From NCBI RefSeq assembly GCF_034933565.1, contig NZ_JAYFNG010000026.1:1-64000 (forward strand): DNA of 64,000 nucleotides. The letters run 5' to 3'. This DNA is from Raineyella sp034933565 (GTDB lineage Bacteria > Actinomycetota > Actinomycetes > Propionibacteriales > Propionibacteriaceae). Shown here piece by piece: positions 54,533-62,799 of the stretch. The translations under genes were made by a program, and so were the position numbers. The notes beneath the pieces were generated by a model. It did no database searches. It was not told where the DNA came from and saw nothing but the letters and a program-made list of their open reading frames with translations. How positions within the stretch are numbered: position 1 is the stretch's first letter; every line of letters starts with the position of its first letter.

Positions 54533-55966
54533 ATGCCCGCGCGCCATCTCAATGTGCATGGCGTCCTCCCGTCCGCGCTCGTCGAGGGTGTCGCCCGCCT
54601 GCAGGCTCGGCTCAACATCCCCGACGGGTTCCCCGCCGAGGTGCTGGCCGCTGCCGACCACGCGGCCCGCTCGCCCCGGCTTCCGCCACTCGACCGTACC
54701 GACCTCGATCTGGTCACCATCGACCCGCCCGGGTCGCGCGACCTCGACCAGGCGGTGCACATCGCCCGCGACGGGGCCGGCTACCTCGTCTCGTACGCCA
54801 TCGCCGACATCGCCGCCTTCGTCGCGCCCGGTGACGCCGTCGATCTCGAGGCGCATCGGCGCGGCCAGACCTTCTACGCCCCGCACCGGCGGTTCCCGCT
54901 GCACCCGCCGGTACTGTCAGAGGGGGCCGCGAGCCTGCTGCCGGGGGAGGCCCGGCCGGCCCTGCTGTGGCAGATCCGGCTCGACCACGACGGGGCCACG
55001 GTGGAGAAGGGCGTCCGCCGGGCGCTGGTGCGGTCCCGGGCCCAGCTCAGCTACGACGAGGTCCAGATGGACCTGGACACCGACCGTGCGGACGACTCGC
55101 TCGACCTGCTGCGCGAGGTGGGGCTGCTGCGTGAGGAACGCGAGGCGGCCCGCGGCGGGGTGAGCCTGACCATTCCCGAGCAGGAGATCGAGGTCCGCTC
55201 CCCGGGCCGGTGGCGGTTGAAGTTCCGCCGACCGGTGCGGATCGAGGACTGGAACGCGCAGATCTCGCTGCTCACCGGCATGTCCGCGGCCCGGATCATG
55301 CTCGACCACAATGTCGGCATCCTGCGCACCCTGCCGCACGCCGAACCGACCGCGTTGGCCAAGCTGCGGCGTACGGCCGCCGCTCTGGAGATCCCCTGGC
55401 CGACCGAGCAGGCCTACCCGGACTTCATCCGCACCCTCGACATGAACCTCCCCGAGGCCGCCGCGATGGGCTACGCGGCGACGATGCTGTTCCGCGGTGC
55501 CGACTACGACGCGTTCGTGGGGACCCATCCGCTGCTGGACGTGCACGCGGCGCTGGCGACCGAGTACTCCCACGTCACCGCGCCGCTGCGCCGGCTCGTC
55601 GACCGCTATGCCGAGGAGACCTGTGTCGCGCTGTGCGCCGGCCGGCCGGTGCCGGAGTGGGTGCTGGCGGCGTACGAACGGCTGCCGGAGGAGATGAACG
55701 CCTCGAACAACCGCGCCGCGACGTTCGAGCACACGATCATCGACATGACCGAAGCGCTGACGCTGTCCGGCCGGGTGGGCCAGGAGTTCGTCGGCACGGT
55801 GATCGAGCGGCGCGGGAAGGCGCCGGAACGGGCCCGGGTGATGATCAGCAAGCCGGCCGTCGAGGCCGACGTGGTCGGCACCCCACCGCTGGGGGAGCGG
55901 CTGCGCGTACGCCTCGACCGGGTCGACATCGCCGCCGGACGTACGGAGTTCAGCCTGGTCGGATGA
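54533..55966 (+). CDS. RNB-domain ribonuclease (RNase II/R family)
   Basis: 477-residue 3'-5' exoribonuclease-like protein consisting mainly of the RNB catalytic domain. The Mg2+-binding acids are in TIDPPGSRDLDQAVHI (near residue 62), with YAIADIAAFV, RRGQTFYAPHRRFPLHPPV, YSHVTAPLRRLVDRY (the RNA-gripping Arg region) and a short C-terminal S1-like beta barrel. No N-terminal cold-shock domains, so it is the short form found in actinobacteria. Its position between the zinc-ribbon gene and rnpB groups RNA-processing functions. Confidence 0.92.
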   Translation: MPARHLNVHGVLPSALVEGVARLQARLNIPDGFPAEVLAAADHAARSPRLPPLDRTDLDLVTIDPPGSRDLDQAVHIARDGAGYLVSYAIADIAAFVAPGDAVDLEAHRRGQTFYAPHRRFPLHPPVLSEGAASLLPGEARPALLWQIRLDHDGATVEKGVRRALVRSRAQLSYDEVQMDLDTDRADDSLDLLREVGLLREEREAARGGVSLTIPEQEIEVRSPGRWRLKFRRPVRIEDWNAQISLLTGMSAARIMLDHNVGILRTLPHAEPTALAKLRRTAAALEIPWPTEQAYPDFIRTLDMNLPEAAAMGYAATMLFRGADYDAFVGTHPLLDVHAALATEYSHVTAPLRRLVDRYAEETCVALCAGRPVPEWVLAAYERLPEEMNASNNRAATFEHTIIDMTEALTLSGRVGQEFVGTVIERRGKAPERARVMISKPAVEADVVGTPPLGERLRVRLDRVDIAAGRTEFSLVG

Positions 55967-56072
55967 TCGACGGGCGCGCAGGAATGGGCACCCGTGCTCA
56001 GGGGTTGATACCCGAGCTCACGGGTGATCGGCCGGGGCGGCGGGCGATGGTGGCGGTACGGCCGCAGTGGCG

Positions 56073-56078
56073 TAGAGT
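56073..56078 (+). promoter_or_regulatory. -10 box of rnpB
   Basis: TAGAGT eight bases before the first base of the rnpB P1 stem (56087). No clear -35. Confidence 0.55.
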
Positions 56079-56086
56079 GGTCCGTC

Positions 56087-56445
56087 GGACGAGTCGAGCG
56101 GACGGCCGCGGCACGCGAGTGCTGAGGAAAGTCCGGGCTCCGCAGAGCAGGGTGGTGGGTAACGCCCACCCGGGGTGACCCGCGGGACAGTGCCACAGAA
56201 AGCAGACCGCCCGCCTTCACGGGCGGGTAAGGGTGAAACGGTGGTGCAAGAGACCACCAGCACCCCAGGTGACTGGGGTGGCTCGGTAAACCCCACCCGG
56301 AGCAAGACCAGACAGGGAGCGTCCGAGGGCTGCTCGCCCGAGCTCCCGGGTAGGTCGCGCGAGGCCGTTGGCAACAGCGGTCCAAGATAGATGGTCGTCG
56401 GCGCCTTCGGGCGTCACAGAACCCGGCTTACAGCTCGACTCGTCC
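56087..56445 (+). ncRNA. rnpB: RNase P RNA, bacterial type A
   Basis: Catalytic RNA of tRNA 5'-end processing, about 359 nt. Stem P1 is a perfect 13-bp pairing of 56087-56099 (GGACGAGTCGAGC) with 56433-56445. Universally conserved pieces are in order: GAGGAAAGTCCGGGCTCC (about 56124), CACAGAAAGCAGACC, GGGTAAGGGTGAAA, GTGCAAGAGACCACC, GCTCGGTAAACCCC, TAGATGG and CACAGAACCCGGCTTAC near the 3' end. The GGTCC-like substrate-CCA loop region is present. Gap 55967-56086 holds its promoter only. Confidence 0.97.
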
Positions 56446-56540
56446 CCCACCTCCGGCCGGATGGTGCCCTGTGGGTGTCGATCGGCGGAACGACGCCGAA
56501 CGGTGCGTGTAGTGACGTGGTGAAGTGTGTGAACACCTGT

Positions 56541-56729
56541 ATGAACAAAGAGCGTCCACGAGCGTCCAGAGGTCAGGACGGGCGATCACGCGATGCTCTG
56601 AGCGTCCACAGGTCCCGCGAGGTCGTGCGCCACCTCCGCGAGGCCGGTCACTCGGTGACCGACTCCGCTGCGATCCTCGGTGTCTCCCGCGGCCGGATCT
56701 CCCAGCTCGTGAGACCCGCCGGCCGCTGA
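56541..56729 (+). CDS. Small helix-turn-helix protein
   Basis: 62 residues from ATG 56541: a basic N-terminus (MNKERPRASRGQDGRSRD) and one HTH, VVRHLREAGHSVTDSAAILG followed by VSRGRISQLV. The pattern resembles the HTH ends of HicB-like antitoxins and resolvase-type domains, but nothing else of those families is present. No Shine-Dalgarno is evident. Three GAGCGTCCA copies lie inside the 5' part of the gene (56550, 56560, 56600) and a GTGT-N4-ACAC dyad (56525-56536) just before it, suggesting a DNA-binding protein that acts on its own gene. Could be a remnant of a larger gene. Confidence 0.5.
   Translation: MNKERPRASRGQDGRSRDALSVHRSREVVRHLREAGHSVTDSAAILGVSRGRISQLVRPAGR
56550..56614. repeat. 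Three direct repeats GAGCGTCCA in the HTH gene
   Basis: Copies at 56550, 56560 and 56600; the last two extend to 15 bp (GAGCGTCCASAGGTC, one mismatch). Offsets of 10 and 40 bp keep them on one face of the helix. Confidence 0.7.
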
Positions 56730-56855
56730 ACGTACGATGCCCCCCAACCCTCACGCCGCGGCTATCGCTGAGGGAGCTCTCGGGATGCTCGGGGCAGGTG
56801 GGCTCGGCAGGTCAGCGGGTCTGCGGGCGGGGGTCGGCCGCCATCGCCGCTCCCG

Positions 56856-58847
56856 TCAGCCGAGCTCGGTCAGGGCCGCGGTCAGCTCGTCGGCGGACGG
56901 CGGGGTGCCCTCGATCGTACGGGCGATCCGGCCCTGGTCCATCACGACCACACGCCGGCAGCTGCGGACCAGTTCGTCGACGTCGGAGGAGACCAGCAGC
57001 ACCGCGGCGCCGTTCTCGGCGGCATCGGACAGCTTCTCCCGCATCATCGCGCGGGCGTCGAAGTCGAGACCGCGGCCCGGCTCGTTGACGATCAGGACGT
57101 CCGCCTCCTGCGTCATCAGCTCGTCCAACAGGAGCATCTGCTGCTGGCCACCGGACAGGGTCGAGCCGACGCTCTCCGGCTTCTCGCCGTGTCGCAGTGC
57201 CCGTCGACCGCGGAGCCGTTTGGTGGCGGACTGCAACTTCTCCAGCGCGCCCAGGATGCCGGCGATCCCCTCGACCTCGGACTCGAAGCTCGAGTCGTCG
57301 GCCCAGCCACCGGTCATCATCGCGCGGGCGACGGAGCGCTTCCGCTCCTCGCCGGTCTCCTCGTCGGGCCCGGCGAGGTAGGCGATCTTCAGCCGCGCGG
57401 CGTCCTCGGGGGAGGCGATGGCGCGGTTGTAACCGTTGATCCGCAGCGTCCGGAAGGTGCCGGGGGCGCGGCCGTTGAGGGCTCCGACGACCGCGTCCTG
57501 ACCCGCCCGGCGGCCGCCGGTGATGCCGAGCACCTCACCGGAGAAGACGCTGAACGAGATGTCGTGCACCGGGGTGCCGCTCGTCCCGGGGGCGCTCAGG
57601 CCGTCGATCTCGAGGACGATCTGCTGGGACTCATCGACCGAGTCGTCGGCGTACAGCCGCCCGTCGTCGGAGGCGATGGCCCGTCGCCCCTGGCCCGCCA
57701 CCGGGGCCGGCGCCGCGGGCTCCTCGCGGTCGGGTGCCGACTCCCGGACGATCGCCTGCTCGGCCTCCGTCGCGACGGTGGGGGCCACCTTGGTCCAGGT
57801 CGTGCCGGGGGCACTGGGGCTGGTCGCCCAGGACGTCCCCGCTCCGCCGGCCGCAGGGGCCGAGGGCTGGTGCTGCGGCGCCCGGGTGGGCGTGAACGCA
57901 GAGGCGTACGGCTGCGTCGGGGACGACGTGGTGGAGGCGGGCTGCGTCGAGGCCGGCTGTGTCGAGATCGGTGCGGTGGAGCCCGGCGCGGTGTACGCCG
58001 GGGGAGCGTACGACTGCGGGGCGTACGCTCCGGACGGCTGGTGACCGGCGGCCGGCGGCTGCGGGTCGGTGGCCGCAGCGGCCTCCTCGCGGGCGAACTC
58101 GTCGTCCATCCGGTCGGGGAACCAGGCCCGCCGGGCCGCGCGGGTGCGCATGTGGGCGGCGATCTCCTCGGTCGTGACCCGACGCGGGTCGAGGACCTCG
58201 GGGATCCGGCCGTTGCGGACCACGGCGATCCGGGTGGCGACCGCCTGCACCTCGTGCAGCCGATGGGAGACGTACAGCACCGACCGGCCCTGCCGGGTGA
58301 GGCGGCTGATGATGAAGTGGAGCCGGTCGATCTCCCTGACGTTCAGTGTCGCCGCCACCTCGTCCATGATGACCAGCTGAGCGTCCTCCGCGAGGAGGCG
58401 GACGGCCTCCACCAGACCCTGCTCGGCGTGCGCCAGCTCGCCCAGCGGGGTGTCGGGGTCGAGCCCGACGGCGGCGTCGTCGAGCAGCCACTGGGCCGGG
58501 CGGACGAGCGCGCGCTGCGGACGATCGGCCTGGTAGGTGTTGCGGAAGATCGCCCGGGCGACGGTCAGCTCCGGGTCCAGGGTGAAGTCCTGCTGGATGA
58601 TGCCGACGCCGCGCGACTGGGCGTCGAGGGGGTCCTTCGGCCAGTACGGTGCATTGTTGAGCCGCATCGTGCCACCGTCGGCCTGCAGCAGGCCGGAGAG
58701 CACCGACATCAGGGTGGACTTGCCGGCGCCGTTCTCACCGACGATGCCGACGATGTCGCCGCGGCCGACAGACAGGTCGACGCCGTCGAGGGCTCGATTG
58801 CTGCCGAAGGACTTGGTGATGCCGACGATGTCGAGGAGCGTGTCCAC
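56856..58847 (-). CDS. Orphan tandem ABC ATPase (RbsA/MglA-like) with long disordered linker
   Basis: 663 residues, two NBDs. NBD1 has Walker A GENGAGKST (37-45), Q-loop, Walker B VIMDE (159-163) and H-loop SHR, but its signature is LGELAHAEQ (135-143) rather than LSxGQ. NBD2 lacks Walker A (GITGGRRAGQDAV, no Lys), has Asn588 for the Walker B Asp, yet keeps LSGGQQQ (564-570). One composite ATP site could thus remain. Residues 250-400 are a Pro/Ser/Thr/Ala linker (ISTQPASTQPAS) absent from sugar-importer ATPases. No permease or binding protein is nearby. GTG 58847 follows AGGAGG. Confidence 0.85.
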   Translation of the reverse strand: MDTLLDIVGITKSFGSNRALDGVDLSVGRGDIVGIVGENGAGKSTLMSVLSGLLQADGGTMRLNNAPYWPKDPLDAQSRGVGIIQQDFTLDPELTVARAIFRNTYQADRPQRALVRPAQWLLDDAAVGLDPDTPLGELAHAEQGLVEAVRLLAEDAQLVIMDEVAATLNVREIDRLHFIISRLTRQGRSVLYVSHRLHEVQAVATRIAVVRNGRIPEVLDPRRVTTEEIAAHMRTRAARRAWFPDRMDDEFAREEAAAATDPQPPAAGHQPSGAYAPQSYAPPAYTAPGSTAPISTQPASTQPASTTSSPTQPYASAFTPTRAPQHQPSAPAAGGAGTSWATSPSAPGTTWTKVAPTVATEAEQAIVRESAPDREEPAAPAPVAGQGRRAIASDDGRLYADDSVDESQQIVLEIDGLSAPGTSGTPVHDISFSVFSGEVLGITGGRRAGQDAVVGALNGRAPGTFRTLRINGYNRAIASPEDAARLKIAYLAGPDEETGEERKRSVARAMMTGGWADDSSFESEVEGIAGILGALEKLQSATKRLRGRRALRHGEKPESVGSTLSGGQQQMLLLDELMTQEADVLIVNEPGRGLDFDARAMMREKLSDAAENGAAVLLVSSDVDELVRSCRRVVVMDQGRIARTIEGTPPSADELTAALTELG

Positions 58848-59004
58848 GCGTTGTCCTCCTGGGAAACTGGGAGCCGGGGAGCGGGGATAGGGAGCCGGAT
58901 CGGGGAGCCGGGGCGCTTCGGAGCCGGTGTCCGCGGCGCTTCGGAGCCGGTGGCCGAGGCGCGCCACCCCGATCTGCCACCCCAATCTAACGGACGGGGA
59001 ACGG

Positions 59005-59886
59005 TCAGTGATCCACGACCGGATCGTCTGCGACGGTGAGCACCTCGGCGCCGTCGTCGGTGACGACCAGGGTCTGCTCGAACTGCGCACAGATGCTGCC
59101 GTCCTTGGTGAGCACGGTCCAGTCGTCGTCCCACTGGTACCAGTCGTGGCCGCCGAGGGTGATCATCGGCTCGATCGTGAACGTCATCCCCGGCTGGATC
59201 ACCGTGGTGGCGAACGGCGAGTCGTAGTGCGGGATGACCAGGCCGGAATGGAAGGCGGTGTGCACGCCGTGGCCGGTGTAGTCGCGGATCACGCCGTAGC
59301 CGAACCGCTTGGCGTACTTCTCGATGGTGAGCCCGATGACGTTGACGCGACGTCCGGGCTTCACCACCTTGATCGCCCGGTCCATCGCCGCCTTCGTCCG
59401 GTCCACCAGGTCGACCACCTCGGGGGCGACGTCACCACAGAGGAACGTGTAGCAGTTGTCACCGTGCACGCCGTTCTTGTATGCGGTGACGTCGACCTTG
59501 ACGATGTCACCGTCCTCGAGCGGGCGCTGGTCCGGGATCCCGTGACAGATGACCTCGTTCACCGAGGTGCAGATCGACTTGGGGAAGCCCCGGTAGTTGA
59601 GCGAGGACGGGTAGGCGCCGTGGTCGCACATGTACTCGTGAGCGATCCGGTCGAGCGTGTCCGTCGTGACCCCGGGTGCCACCGCACGGCCCGCCTCGTG
59701 CATCGCGTTGGCGGCGATCCGGCTGACCTCGCGCATCTTCTCGATGGTCTCGGCGCTCTGCACGTCGGAGCCCGTGTACACATCGATCGTGGGGTCGTCC
59801 TTCGCCTTGTCGGCGTACTCGGGCCGGTCGATGCCGGCCGGCACATGGAGGACAGGGGTCACGGGATACTGCTTCATGGGCGTCAC
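59005..59886 (-). CDS. map: Methionine aminopeptidase, type Ic
   Basis: 293-residue M24A peptidase removing initiator methionine. Metal ligands are Asp (IVKVDVTAY), Asp (GVHGDNCYTF), His (YTGHGVHTAFHSG), Glu (MTFTIEPMI) and Glu (QFEQTLVV). An extended N-terminus of about 40 residues (PVLHVPAGIDRPEY) marks the actinobacterial type Ic form. GTG 59886 is chosen because TAACCT lies seven bases before it; ATG 59877 is possible but has no ribosome site. The 157-base gap to the ABC ATPase start contains GGAGCCGG repeats (58872-58945). Confidence 0.94.
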   Translation of the reverse strand: MTPMKQYPVTPVLHVPAGIDRPEYADKAKDDPTIDVYTGSDVQSAETIEKMREVSRIAANAMHEAGRAVAPGVTTDTLDRIAHEYMCDHGAYPSSLNYRGFPKSICTSVNEVICHGIPDQRPLEDGDIVKVDVTAYKNGVHGDNCYTFLCGDVAPEVVDLVDRTKAAMDRAIKVVKPGRRVNVIGLTIEKYAKRFGYGVIRDYTGHGVHTAFHSGLVIPHYDSPFATTVIQPGMTFTIEPMITLGGHDWYQWDDDWTVLTKDGSICAQFEQTLVVTDDGAEVLTVADDPVVDH

Positions 59887-59893
59887 GTGGCAC

Positions 59894-59899
59894 AGGTTA
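59894..59899 (-). promoter_or_regulatory. -10 box of map, leaderless geometry
   Basis: TAACCT on the minus strand, seven bases before GTG 59886. Confidence 0.45.
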
Positions 59900-60140
59900 C
59901 TCGGCGGACCATCCCGTTCCCGGTGACGAGTCGGGGTCGATCCCGAGTGGTCCGGGTACGACGCGCGACGGTCGGCCAGGAGGCCCGACGCGGTCACGAC
60001 GGATGGAACGTACGACGGGTGGAACGTACGACGGGCGGGATGCGGGACGAGTGCCGGGACGGGTGTGGGCGGTGCGGGGCGGTGCCATGCTGGAACCGGG
60101 CACGTTGACGTGCCGCCGAACCTGCTGCAGGGAGGACATC

Positions 60141-60362
60141 GTGACCGAACTGGAGGACACCTGGTGGTACTGCATGAAGCACCACGCGGTGGAACGCTAC
60201 GGAGGCTGCCGGGCGGCCGACCGTCTCGGGCCCTACGGGACGCGCGAGGAGGCCACGCACGCCCTCGAGCGGGTCCAGGAGCGCAACGAGGCCTGGGACG
60301 AGGACCCGCGCTGGAACGACGAGGACGAGGACGACGACAAGGACGACCGGGCGGGGCGGTGA
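60141..60362 (+). CDS. Small conserved actinobacterial protein
   Basis: 73 residues: WWYCMKHHAVERYGGCRAAD, RLGPYGTREEATHALERVQE and a very acidic tail (DEDEDDDKDD). Similar short proteins with the Y-C-x-K-H-H and RLGPYxTxEEA pattern are widespread in actinobacteria, function unknown; the Cys-His spacing might hold a metal. GGAGG lies 6 bases before GTG 60141. The 254-base gap to map carries three ACGNNGGGTGGAACGTACGAC-like imperfect repeats near 60000. Confidence 0.7.
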   Translation: MTELEDTWWYCMKHHAVERYGGCRAADRLGPYGTREEATHALERVQERNEAWDEDPRWNDEDEDDDKDDRAGR

Positions 60363-60382
60363 CGGCCGCCGGCGTGCTGTGG

Positions 60383-61201
60383 TCAGCGCCGCCAGGGGGT
60401 CGGCGAGTGGTCGTCCGGTCGCGCGTCGTGCCAGGGCCGGGGAGCCTCGGGCGACGACGGGCTCCGGGACGGGGCCGGTCGTGACGCCGACGTGGCCCCG
60501 GTGGGGCCCGACGTGGTCCCGGTGGGATCGGGCTCGTCCCGGGGCGCCGGGGTGTCGGTGAACTTCGGCATCCGGATCGTCGAGGTGTCCTCGTCCCACT
60601 GACCCACGGCGACCAGGGCGAGTCCGCCGCCCAGGGGCACCACCTGGGGGTTCGTCGCGGTCACGTCGGAGGGGGACGGCTCCGGTGGCGACACCTGGCC
60701 CACCGGCTCGACCAGGTGCAGCGGCGAGCGCTGATCGGCGGGGCCCGGCTGCCCGGTCCGGGTCGGGCCCCGGCCGGCGGTGACGGGGGGCGTACGGGTC
60801 GCCGGCTCCTGGAACCGGCGTGGTGAGGGTGCCGGCGGCATGGTCGTGCGGGGCCTGGCCGCCGAACCCTGCGGCCACGGTCGGGACGCCGACGCGGTGG
60901 AGGACGGGCGCGGGAACGACGAGGCACGCAGGGCCCACGGGCCGACCACCGTCTGCTCGGACGGTGTCAGCGTCTGCGGCGGTGTCTGTGGCGGCGCCTG
61001 CGACGGCGCCGGGGACCCGGGCCGGGACCCCGGCCCCGACGTGGACCGGGCCGGTCCGGACGAGGACCGGGAGGTGGGCACGGACACCGGTCGGGCCCGC
61101 CCCGGCATCGGGGACTGTGACCGGGGGCGGGGCAGGACGGCCCACGGCGCGGGACGTTCGTCCCGGCTCCGGCTCCAAGCCCGTAGGCGCCTCTGGGTCA
61201 C
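60383..61201 (-). CDS. Pro/Ser-rich protein with a short ordered core, unknown function
   Basis: 272 residues, mostly disordered (Pro, Ser, Arg, Thr). Residues 182-214 look ordered and protein-like: TATNPQVVPLGGGLALVAVG, then QWDEDTSTIRMPKF. No family recognised. That it is a real gene is supported by GTG 61201 with TACAGT six bases upstream, the same leaderless geometry as known genes here, and by absence of another credible frame in 1 kb. It could be a cytoplasmic scaffold-like protein; no signal peptide or helix. Confidence 0.5.
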   Translation of the reverse strand: MTQRRLRAWSRSRDERPAPWAVLPRPRSQSPMPGRARPVSVPTSRSSSGPARSTSGPGSRPGSPAPSQAPPQTPPQTLTPSEQTVVGPWALRASSFPRPSSTASASRPWPQGSAARPRTTMPPAPSPRRFQEPATRTPPVTAGRGPTRTGQPGPADQRSPLHLVEPVGQVSPPEPSPSDVTATNPQVVPLGGGLALVAVGQWDEDTSTIRMPKFTDTPAPRDEPDPTGTTSGPTGATSASRPAPSRSPSSPEAPRPWHDARPDDHSPTPWRR

Positions 61202-61207
61202 GGCTCG

Positions 61208-61213
61208 ACTGTA
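61208..61213 (-). promoter_or_regulatory. -10 box of the Pro/Ser-rich protein gene
   Basis: TACAGT on the minus strand, six bases before GTG 61201; leaderless geometry. Confidence 0.4.
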
Positions 61214-61265
61214 CTCGGGGTGGCCGGGGGGATCGACCCACGGGGATCGACCGCGGACGTTGTTC

Positions 61266-61345
61266 CACCGGGCTGTGTATCACCGTTCACTCGGTCATTC
61301 CACTGGGCTGTGTATCACCGCTCAGTCGGTCATTCCACTGGGCCG
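61266..61345. repeat. 2.3 copies of a 35-bp tandem repeat upstream of glnA2
   Basis: Units at 61266-61300 and 61301-61335 differ at three or four positions (CCACYGGGCTGTGTATCACC then GYTCASTCGGTCATT); a third partial copy starts at 61336. It ends 42 bases before the glnA2 ATG, so it overlaps the expected promoter. Confidence 0.85.
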
Positions 61346-61387
61346 GTCGACACACCACTGAAACACGATTAGCGGCAGACTGTCCGC

Positions 61388-62725
61388 ATGGACAAGCAGA
61401 CCGAGTACGTGCTCCGATCGCTCGAGGAGCGCGATGTCCGATTCGTACGTCTCTGGTTCACCGACGTGCTGGGGTTCCTGAAGTCCGTCGCGATCGCTCC
61501 CGCCGAGCTCGAGGGCGCGTTCGACGAGGGCATCGGCTTCGACGGGTCGGCGGTCGAGGGCTTCGCCCGCGTGTATGAATCCGACATGGTCGCCCACCCC
61601 GACCCGTCCACCTTCCAGCTGCTGCCGTGGCGCGAGGAGGCCGGCGGGACGGCCCGGATGTTCTGTGACATCCGCCACCCCGACGGGTCGCCGTCCTGGG
61701 CCGACCCGCGCTATGTGCTCAAGCGCGCCCTGTCGCGGGCCTCGGACATGGGCTACACGTTCTACTGTCACCCGGAGATCGAGTTCTTCCTGATCGAGGC
61801 GGAGCGTCAGACCGGCCGGGAGCCGACGCCGATCGACCACTCCGGCTACTTCGACCACACCGCCCAGCCGCAGGGCACCGACTTCCGCCGGGCCGCGATC
61901 ACCATGCTCGAGCAGATGGGCATCTCGGTCGAGTTCTCCCACCACGAGGCGGGGGCGGGCCAGCAGGAGATCGACCTGCGCTACGCCGACGCCCTGTCGA
62001 TGGCCGACAACATCATGACCTTCCGGGTGGTGGTGAAGGAGGTCGCGATGAGCAAGGGCGTACGGGCGACGTTCATGCCCAAGCCGTTCACCGACGAGCC
62101 GGGCTCGGGCATGCACACCCACATGTCCCTGTTCGAGGGCGACAACAACGTCTTCCACGACGCGTCGGCGGAGTACAACCTCTCCAAGACCGGGCGGCAC
62201 TTCATCGCCGGTCTGCTGGCCCATGCCGCCGAGATCACCGCGGTCACCAACCAGTGGGTCAACTCGTACAAGCGTCTGGTGCACGGCGACGAGGCCCCGT
62301 CCTTCATCAGCTGGGGTCGCAACAACCGTTCCGCCCTGGTCCGGGTGCCGATGTACAAGCCGACCAAGGGCAGCTCGGCCCGTGTCGAGCTGCGCTCCAT
62401 CGACTCGGCGTCCAACCCGTACCTGGCGTACGCCCTGGCGCTGGCGGCGGGCCTGGACGGCATCGAGCGCGAGCTCGAGCTGCCGCCGGAGGCCGAGGAC
62501 GACGTCTGGTCGCTGACCGAGCGGGAGCGCAGGATGCTCGGCATCAGGACCCTGCCGCGCAGCCTGGAGGAGGCCATCGAGGTGATGGAGGGCTCCGAGC
62601 TGGTCGCCGAGACGCTCGGCACCCATGTGTACGAGTTCTTCCTGCGCAACAAGCGCGCCGAGTTCGAGTCCTACCGCCACCGGGTGACTGCCTACGAGCT
62701 CGACACGATGCTGCCGAACCTCTGA
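61388..62725 (+). CDS. glnA2: Type I glutamine synthetase GlnA2
   Basis: 445-residue glutamine synthetase (446 in M. tuberculosis GlnA2). FVRLWFTDVLGFLKSVAI at the N-terminus, latch DEGIGFDGSAVEGF, catalytic HPEIEFFLIE, HHEAGAGQQEIDLRY, ATFMPKPFTDEPGSGMHTHM with catalytic His/Glu, NSYKRLVHGDEAPSFISWG and RVELRSIDSASNPYLAYA. The adenylylation loop Tyr of GlnA1 (NLYDLPPEE) is absent; ELPPEAEDDVWSLTE is found, so the enzyme is probably not controlled by GlnE. ATG 61388; no Shine-Dalgarno. Tandem repeats precede it. glnE begins 1.1 kb downstream. Confidence 0.95.
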   Translation: MDKQTEYVLRSLEERDVRFVRLWFTDVLGFLKSVAIAPAELEGAFDEGIGFDGSAVEGFARVYESDMVAHPDPSTFQLLPWREEAGGTARMFCDIRHPDGSPSWADPRYVLKRALSRASDMGYTFYCHPEIEFFLIEAERQTGREPTPIDHSGYFDHTAQPQGTDFRRAAITMLEQMGISVEFSHHEAGAGQQEIDLRYADALSMADNIMTFRVVVKEVAMSKGVRATFMPKPFTDEPGSGMHTHMSLFEGDNNVFHDASAEYNLSKTGRHFIAGLLAHAAEITAVTNQWVNSYKRLVHGDEAPSFISWGRNNRSALVRVPMYKPTKGSSARVELRSIDSASNPYLAYALALAAGLDGIERELELPPEAEDDVWSLTERERRMLGIRTLPRSLEEAIEVMEGSELVAETLGTHVYEFFLRNKRAEFESYRHRVTAYELDTMLPNL

Positions 62726-62779
62726 CCCCTTCCCTCGGGGCTGACCCCTTCCCTCGGGGCTGTCGCCTTCCGCGCGGGG
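62722..62779. repeat. 19-bp tandem repeat starting at the glnA2 stop
   Basis: CTGACCCCTTCCCTCGGGG at 62722 and 62741, and a degenerate third copy at 62760. The first contains the stop codon. Confidence 0.85.
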
Positions 62780-62799
62780 CGGTCGCCGTGGCCGGGCGA

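Noticed and set aside
52213..54762. Upstream extension of the pepP frame
   Set aside because: Runs antisense through the Bcr/CflA and zinc-ribbon genes; family start and ribosome site are at 52212.
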